Shown: positions 58,077 through 64,000 of the stretch, piece by piece | Layout: every line of letters begins with the position of its first letter | How positions within the stretch are numbered: the first letter of the stretch is position 1 | NCBI GenBank assembly: GCA_027422505.1 | Contig: JAPQWV010000005.1 | Location: 12,529,501-12,593,500 of the forward strand | Source: Craterostigma plantagineum | Lineage: Eukaryota; Streptophyta; Magnoliopsida; Lamiales; Linderniaceae | DNA length: 64,000 nucleotides | Direction of reading: 5' to 3' | Program-made: the position numbers and the translations under genes | Notes under the pieces: generated by a model | The model's database searches: none | The model's input: only the letters and a program-made list of their open reading frames with translations | What the model was told of the DNA's origin: nothing

Positions 58077-58440
58077 TGTGATCACCTAGTTATGAATGGT
58101 TTAGTTTGAATGGAATATCACTATGTGCTATATATGGAAATTATATTCAGTCTGAGTCATACATGAGTTGCACACATGATTGATCTATTTTAGGAAAAAA
58201 TATTGTTGTGATCACTTGGATATGAACGCTTTCGTATGAATGGAATCTCACTGTATGTTATATATGGAAAAGGTATTCTGTTAGGTGATATGTGAGCTGT
58301 ACATGTGATTGAGTTATTTTAGGAAAGAACATCACTGTGATCACCCGGATATGAATGACTATGCTATATATGGAAAAGATATTCTGATTAAGTGCTTACA
58401 TGCTGTTGATTAATTTTAGGAAAGAATATCATGCTATATC
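58077..58440 (+). repeat. Three imperfect repeats of about 130 bp in the Copia-C LTR
   Basis: Each begins tgtgatcac, then ggatatgaa or similar, then gctatatatggaaa and ttttaggaaa. The third copy is shortened. Confidence 0.8.
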
Positions 58441-59254
58441 CGTTTGAGTGCTATCTTATTTGACTCTTAAATCAGTATGATCTATCTTTCCTTATGCGAC
58501 TTGGGATTTATATTTTGGAAATTGATAAATTGATTGGGCTTATATATGGTAATATGCTGATTGAGTCTATATATGGAATGTGCTGACAAACGGATGAGAT
58601 TACCGTGGAAGGAAAGTAAGACTCTGGTATTTATGGTAAGAATTCATGCATGATCGTTGAGCTTAATTGGTTTATTCTTGGCATGATTTCTTGAGTTAAT
58701 GCACGTGATTATTGAGCTTTCTCTTGCATATTATGTGCTTAACTTTCCTTGTGAAGTGTAGATGCTATTTTTGGGTCTATATAGATGATACACACTTCAC
58801 GTTGAAGGGTACAAAAAACAGACACACAAAGCCATCGAATTCCTTATACTGTTTTGAGCTTTAATTTGCGAAAAATTCGTAGTTTGTGTTGAGCTTTCAT
58901 TTGCGAAATCTGTACCATTTGAGCGATCTTTAGCAACACATTGTCTTCGGACGTGTTGAGCGCACAAAGGAGCACGAGTGGAGTCTGTCGCACGTGGAGG
59001 GACGAATTTGGTGGATTCGGTGGCCCTTCGATAGCAAGCTGTGTCCAGTCGGGGAATTGATTTCCTCAGTAAACGACGTGGAACGAAACTTGGCGTGCGA
59101 CAGCCCAGGTGGAGGTCTAGTTTCCATAGTGCTTCGGTTGTGTAAGAATCGGTCATTCCGTAACCATAACCAGTAATACTAAGTGATTGATTGGAACTCT
59201 TGTGGAGATCACACCCCAAGGACAGAATTAAACCCCAGTTGGGGATATAACCTG

Positions 59255-59261
59255 TATAAAA
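59255..59261 (+). promoter_or_regulatory. TATA box of the Copia-C LTR
   Basis: TATAAAA in cctgtataaaaatcccg, about 280 bases before the LTR end, matching the usual U3/R position. Confidence 0.55.
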
Positions 59262-59534
59262 ATCCCGTCTCACTTTACTTTCTGTTATTTACTTTTCTGT
59301 GAGACAAACCCGGAATGCCCGCAAATAACTAGGTAATATCATTGGAACGCTTTCTGAGAACAACGTGATATTTTGTGAAACAGGGTTAGGGAGATAACAT
59401 TGATACTCTTACTGCTTTCTGGGAAATAACACACTCTGCAAATATCTTCTTAAAGGAAAGTACTTTTCAAAGAAGAACAAGCCAAAATTTTTATAGCCTA
59501 ATTCACCCCCCTCTTAGGCATATTATACACATCA

Positions 59535-59884
59535 CCGACAAAAGTATCAGACTTGTGCTTCATGAGATACACCTTGCCGAAGCGAGAGTGATCATCAGTG
59601 AAGGTAATGAAATTATGGAAGTTACCGCGAGCCGCTATCCCGAACGGTCCACAAACATCCGTATGGATCAAATCGAGAAATTCTCCGGCTCTTGTGGAAG
59701 TCTCTGTGAAGGGCGACTTGGTTATCTTTCCAAGGATACAAGATTCACAAGTCTGATATGGATCAGACCCAAGCGGCTTTATAACGTCGATTTTCTCCAA
59801 CTTGAGAATCTTCTGTTCTCCAGCGTGACCGAGTCGAAGATGCCACAACAGTCTCAAGTTCTTCTTGGGCAATCGCGCTTCCAA
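59535..59884 (-). pseudogene. Copia-D pre-integrase and integrase N-terminus, truncated
   Basis: LLWHLRLGHAGEQKILKLEK, then CESCILGKITKSPFTET (zinc domain), LDLIHTDVCGPF and FITFTDDHSRFGKVYLMKHK, as in TNT1-94-like Copia integrase. It is cut after KSDTF by the Copia-C LTR. Upstream it is fused directly to the gag zinc knuckle, so the protease is missing. Confidence 0.85.
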
Positions 59885-60654
59885 TGGCCAAGCTTATTGC
59901 AGTGAAGGCACTTGTCCGTCGGCTTGGCGCCTTTGAACACGTTCTTCTTGGCCATGCCTTTCGAAACTCGTCCTTCAGGCTTAGTGGGCTTGTCCGACTT
60001 TTTCTTTCTACTCGACCCTCGAGTCTTAGCATTCTCGACAAGAACAACTTCCTTTCCTTTCACCTTCTTCATCTAACTCTGCACCTCCGACAACTGGTTC
60101 ATCAACCCAGTCAATGTCATCTCGGCCTTGTTCAGATTAAAGTTCACAATGAACAAATTGAAGGAAGGTGGGAGCGACTGAAGTATGAGATGGTTCTGGA
60201 GCTCATTATACATGATAAAGTCCAGTGCCTCGAGTCTTTCGATCCAATTGATCATCTTGAGCGCATGCTCTCCGACGTCACTACCCTCAGCCATTTAGCA
60301 ATGAAATAGTTGCCCCGTCAGGGAATTGCGAGCACTCCTAGAATGTTCGCCAAAAAGCTCCTTCAAATGAAGCAAAATGGCACCCACTTCCATTTCCCAG
60401 TGAGTGCGCTGCAACTCATTGCTCACGGAAAGAAGTATATAGCCCTTGACCTTTGGCTCGTCTATTTGCCACTTGGCATACGCAGCCCGGTCTTCGTCAC
60501 TCGCATCAGCACCTGGGACTTGCGCCACGGGGGAATCGAGGACATAAGTTAGCGACTACATACCTAGGACTATCCTTAGGTTACGGAGCCAGTCCACGTA
60601 GTTTTGTCCCACCAAAAAGTTTCTTTCAAGCAGCATAGTAATAATGTTCGTCAT
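59854..60654 (-). pseudogene. Copia-D gag
   Basis: One frame from the ATG at 60654 (MTNIITMLLERNFLVGQNYV) runs through KGYILLSVSNELQRTHWEME, LFGEHSRSARNSLTGQLFHC and LKMINWIERLEALDF to the zinc knuckle CLHCNKLGHWKRDC. It carries in-frame stops near 60557, at 60295 and at 60073. UBN2-type gag of the TNT1-94-like group. The frame is lost at 59870, where a deletion joins it to pre-integrase. Confidence 0.83.
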
Positions 60655-62033
60655 TGCAGTTAATAGAAAGAAACATAAAGCTGCAGAAAATAAAGATCTA
60701 ATTGGGTTTATCTTATCATTCATCAAGCGCAAACAAGGACTTTTCGTTTCGCGTAACTCCCACTATTTTTCTCGAAAATCTATCCTCCCGAGAAGAGTTT
60801 CGGAAACCTCGTTGAAAGTTTCATAGTGGAGTTGATGTCCCCGACTCGACTAGACTTGCCTCAGCCTTCAACGCAATAGTTGGCTCATCTAATCCTATCG
60901 AAGTCATGTCAAACGCGAACTTATCTAATAAGAGTTTCAACTATCTTTGTCTCCGTCATTGACCCTCACGGCTAACCCTGCTTATTGGGTTTAACTGCCT
61001 GAGTGTGACCTATCAACTTATGCTCAAATCGCACAGAATGTACCGCCCCTTGCTGCCATACGCTTCGTGGGGGGGGGGGAGACTGGTATGACGAGTGGCA
61101 TCCAAGACGCACCCGAACGCTAACACTGGAGAGGGATATACGACGCCAACTTACTCAGAACAAATCGTAAAACTCCACAATGCTAGACATCTCAAGCATG
61201 ATAGAAGACAGGAATCCAATTCCTTTACCCACTTAGTATTTATCAAACGGGAGAATAAATCATCTCACATAAGAGCACATAAAACATGCATATCATTTCA
61301 AAAACCAACACGCACGTAGGTAGTAAATTAACCCTAGGAAAATAAACTACAAGACAACCGAAGCGGGTTATTTCTAGTCTATCCATATTACACGCGTCTC
61401 CATCAGACTACGGGTCGTTGCACGGGTCTTGAAGTCGTCAAATGCCCTTCGTCATTAGAACGGCCTCAAAGTCACCGAACGTCCACCACCTTGCCACCGC
61501 CGGGGGGTCACCATCCATCAAATGGATCCCTGTGTTCGTATTTAAGTCTAATATAATAAAACGGTAAATTACAACACGGGGGGGATGTGACCCTTAACAA
61601 ATGACCCGGAAACCAAATTCCTAAATCCGCAAGTGCGCCTTAAATCATATTCATAACGAGCACGTTGACAATTACATGATTTTAAAAAGAAACAAAAATT
61701 CGGCCTCAAATGGGCCAAGCCCATTAAAAGGCCCATTAAGGCTTTGAGAGCGAAGTCCTAATGTAGCTGCCGCGACTCAAATCGCTCAGCCGTCAAAACA
61801 CGCCGGAGAGCCACGACGGAGAAGGCTTCCGGGTCTGATCCGTCGTGCCGCTGATTGCGGCGTCTCTACCTTCCGCACCGGGGTCGCCGCCTCGTTGGGG
61901 AAGATTGTTGCCGCCGTGTTCATGCCGAGCCGGAGTTGCTGCGGTAGAATATGCGCAGCGCATCGGCATTTCGATCGTTTCCCACACGCCTCGTTTCAAT
62001 TCAATCACGTTATGATTTCGATCACGAGCACCC
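60655..62033 (-). other. Copia-D leader (1.4 kb, noncoding)
   Basis: Lies between the primer-binding site and gag. It contains a 12-base G run near 61068 and a GC-rich part at 61750-61960. The 71-codon minus frame at 61793-62008 has no recognisable domain and I do not call it a gene. Confidence 0.5.
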
Positions 62034-62045
62034 TCTCTGATACCA
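62034..62045 (-). promoter_or_regulatory. Primer-binding site of Copia-D
   Basis: TGGTATCAGAGA in element orientation, one mismatch from the initiator tRNA-Met site, one base from the LTR terminus CCCAACA. Confidence 0.75.
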
Positions 62046-62046
62046 C

Positions 62047-63030
62047 TGTTGGGTTACCCGGTGTCTCCCTGAGATGCCACGTCCCCAGGTACAGTGCGGA
62101 TCAAAAATTTTCCGGTTTTGCCCTTGTAGCTCGGATCAGAATAGCAACACTTAGACACGAAATAGGGCGGGTCATACACTTAGCAGGCCAGATGCAGTCT
62201 GGATAACGATTTGTGATTGCCGGGCTCAGACCGCCGAGTACGAATTCACAGTCTTGCAGGTAATCGAGATAAGTGTCCTATGAGGACGGTGACAGGAAAT
62301 TACGAAATCATTGGCCAAGGTATTGAACTAACTCATGTGAGACATGGAGGGTAGTTTGGTAATTTGCCTCGTCTCCGTTTTATCATAGGATCGAGTTCAG
62401 TGAGTGTGACGTATACCATGGCTCTCACTTTATTGGGAGACAGCTGAAGGGTTTATACGTAGTACTGTAATCTATAGTGAGGTTCTGGAATAAAGACTTG
62501 GTCGAAATTTGCACTCAAATCGGGTTACGGTCCGGTACCGTGGGATTGGCTAGGTAACTACCGGATTCTTAGATTCCTCCCTTACCGATTGAGTCGAACC
62601 TAGAGAGTCGGGCTTAAAAAGGATTATCAACATTACTGATAAGGAGAGAAAGTGTTTTGGACCTTAACGGGCCTTGGGCCGTGCCTTAGTGGGCCTCGGG
62701 CCATTTAATGGACCGAAGTCGGACTTCATATGGAACTAACTCTAAGACTTGGGCTTGGACAAGTGCTTAAAGGCTTGAGAGTAAAATTGGAATTTAACCC
62801 TAAGCTGATTTTCGAATTATGCCTTATGAAGTGATTTCGAAAGGTTTTGAGAGATTTTTACCATAGATATCTCTCCCCTTTTGAATTCAAAATTCATACA
62901 AGGAAACTTACCATAATTAGACAACTAACTTAAATACCAAGTCAAACTAAATATATTAAAATTTTGAAATTTAATCATGGATTAAATTCGAAATTTCCAA
63001 CTTAAAATAAATAATATTCCAAGTATATTA
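62047..63030 (-). repeat. 5' LTR of Copia-D (right boundary uncertain)
   Basis: Starts tgttgggttacccgg on the plus strand, which is ACCCAACA at the end of the LTR in element orientation. The outer end is not clear. The left arm of an inverted repeat (62186-62309) lies inside it. 62650-62720 is rich in gggcc. Confidence 0.5.
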
Positions 63031-63161
63031 TTTCCAGGATTTTGTAATTTTCCGTCGACGTCCACATAGGACACTTGTCTCGATTACTTACGAGATTGTG
63101 AATCCGTACTTGGCGGTCTGAGCACGGAAATCACAAATCGTTATCAAGACCGCATCTGGCC
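62186..63161. repeat. Inverted repeat, arms of about 124 bp separated by about 730 bp
   Basis: Left arm 62186-62309 (ggccagatgcagtctggat onwards) matches the reverse complement of 63037-63161 (ending cgcatctggcc), with shared blocks ataacgatttgtgatt, gctcagaccgcc and aagtgtcctat. About 85 percent identical by eye. It may be two related LTRs in head-to-head orientation. Confidence 0.8.
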
Positions 63162-63660
63162 CACTGACCCATGCAACAGCATACCAGATCGAGGGGAACC
63201 AATGAGAGTCCAGACTTTGAAGCCAACTCCGTCAAAGCCCCTTTCGGTCTAAGGTTCACCTAGACTACTATAGTGTTGTCGTCGGTCATTGACACTCCTT
63301 GAGTAATAAGCCATGTTCGACAGTACGACCTGCGAGCCACTGTCCATGAAACGACTCAATCCCTTGATTTGATTCGTATCACAAGTCATGACATCCGCTT
63401 CCAAGCGGGATATCGACACACGATAGGTCATCGACAAATAAGCCGTGATTGGTTATCCAGCACCCAACTGGAGCCTTTGGCTTACGGACTTTTAATGAGG
63501 TTAAGAGTCCATTGGTGCATTCCTCTCTCGTGCCCATCGAGAACAGTGACTCAACTCGACACATTTGGATTTGTTCATTTATTGCTTTATCGGATGCTAA
63601 GTAAAGAACGCATATATCCAATAAACGAACAATGCCTTTCAATAAACACACGAAAATATC
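63162..63660. other. Unassigned repeat-like sequence
   Basis: No convincing coding sequence. The ORFs here overlap on both strands and lack domains. Possibly the rest of the plus-oriented LTR that holds the right arm of the inverted repeat. Confidence 0.3.
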
Positions 63661-64000
63661 TTATTACATGTGCTGCCTTTAGGTCCCCGAGTACTTCTCC
63701 TACCTGATTTCCTACCGGGAACTTCATCAAATGTAAAGCTTATGCGATGGCTGCGAATGAGCTCAGCCGGTCGTCCCAGATAACATTGTAAGACGAGGAC
63801 ATGTCAACTACTAGAAAGGGGGTGATCCATGTTTTCTTCAGTTCTCCCGGCCCCAAAGTCATAGGCAGTTGGATCAGACCCACCGCCTCAATGGCATGTC
63901 CCGTGGATCCGATCAACGCCGTTTCCACAGGGTCCATGCGATACTCTCATAATTCCATTTGGTCCATTGTTTCCTTAAATATAATGTACCGAGCTGACAT
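63661..64000 (-). pseudogene. Gypsy (Tat-like) aspartic protease C-terminus and PR-RT linker, runs off right edge
   Basis: Minus frame: GLIQLPMTLGPGELKKTWIT, FLVVDMSSSYNVIWDDR and, after an in-frame TAA at 63738-63740, LHLMKFPVGNQVGEVLGD. The YNVIxGR block followed by KFPTxxGxGxVRGDQ is the protease end and linker of Tat-type Gypsy elements. Gly-Arg after YNVI is replaced by Trp-Asp. The catalytic DSG should lie to the right of the window. Homology fades near 63661. Confidence 0.65.

Larger units (their letters stand above)
43180..59534 (+). mobile_element. Copia-C: SIRE-type element, 5' end missing, interrupted by Gypsy-2
   Basis: Plus-strand order is gag (from the second half of the UBN2 domain), zinc knuckles, protease, integrase, RT, RNase H, a short tail ORF and an LTR-like 3' region ending near 59534. 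The 5' LTR, leader and gag N-terminus are absent, since homology begins abruptly near 43180. Gypsy-2 splits RNase H at 47541. The right end abuts Copia-D integrase. Many stops and frameshifts. Confidence 0.8.
57491..59534 (+). repeat. Probable 3' LTR of Copia-C (about 2 kb)
   Basis: Noncoding. It contains a 52-bp tandem duplication (57672-57775), three imperfect repeats of about 130 bp beginning tgtgatcac (58077, 58207, 58336), and a TATA box TATAAAA at 59255. Near its end is aattcacccccctcttagg, a segment that as I recall lies close to the 3' end of SIRE LTRs. The right end is placed at acacatca (59534) because Copia-D coding sequence starts just after. No 5' LTR exists in the window to confirm the boundaries. 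Confidence 0.5.

Noticed and set aside
61793..62008. GC-rich 71-codon frame in the Copia-D leader
   Set aside because: No recognisable domain, sits between primer-binding site and gag, and overlaps an equally open frame on the other strand.

Overview
This window is a plant (eudicot, probably asterid) repeat-rich region. I found no host gene with an intact exon structure, no tRNA or rRNA gene and no prokaryotic signal. Nearly everything can be assigned to retrotransposons inserted into one another. The plant assignment rests on chromodomain Ty3/Gypsy elements of the Tekay type with LTRs of 2.5 to 3.7 kb, SIRE-type Ty1/Copia elements with an extra ORF after pol, a DUF4283 zinc-knuckle LINE, and a Stowaway-like MITE. 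The long terminal-repeat elements whose start is preserved carry primer-binding sites matching plant initiator tRNA-Met. The asterid guess comes from the sequence style of the SIRE gag and extra ORF and is an inference.

Layout from left to right. (1) 1-1408: a LINE on the minus strand, 5'-truncated in ORF1, with ORF2 endonuclease running off the left edge. (2) 1409-24710: Gypsy-1 (Tekay, minus strand) with its 3' LTR on the left and 5' LTR on the right. A Stowaway-like MITE sits in the left LTR. A complete 13.2-kb SIRE-type element, Copia-A (5379-18584), splits the pol gene and is flanked by the 5-bp duplication CTCGT. (3) 24711-38033: the remains of an older relative, Copia-B (minus strand). 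Gypsy-1 cuts its extra ORF, and a 3.7-kb plus-strand solo LTR (32116-35844) cuts its reverse transcriptase. (4) 38034 to about 43180: the start of another Tekay-like LTR (plus strand), itself invaded by a 2.9-kb minus-strand solo LTR (39269-42189, duplication TTATC). (5) About 43180-59534: Copia-C (plus strand), lacking its 5' end. Gypsy-2 (47542-56385, duplication GTGAA) interrupts its RNase H. (6) 59535 to about 63030: Copia-D (minus strand), a TNT1-94-like gag/pre-integrase fragment with protease deleted, a long leader, a primer-binding site and an LTR. (7) The right edge carries an inverted repeat and a Gypsy (Tat-like) protease fragment.

The insertion order can be read directly. Copia-B came before Gypsy-1, which came before Copia-A; the MITE also landed after Gypsy-1. 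Copia-C came before Gypsy-2. Copia-D came before Copia-C.

The most interesting points are these. Copia-A has almost identical LTRs yet many shared-looking disabling lesions. The long extra ORF is conserved between Copia-A and Copia-B, with a splice-acceptor-like CAG beside each start codon. A promoter-plus-small-ORF segment of unknown origin replaces gag, protease and RT in Gypsy-2. Several LTR and spacer regions are packed with family-specific short CpG-centred words. All coordinates and lesions were read by eye, so junctions called 'about' may move by several bases.
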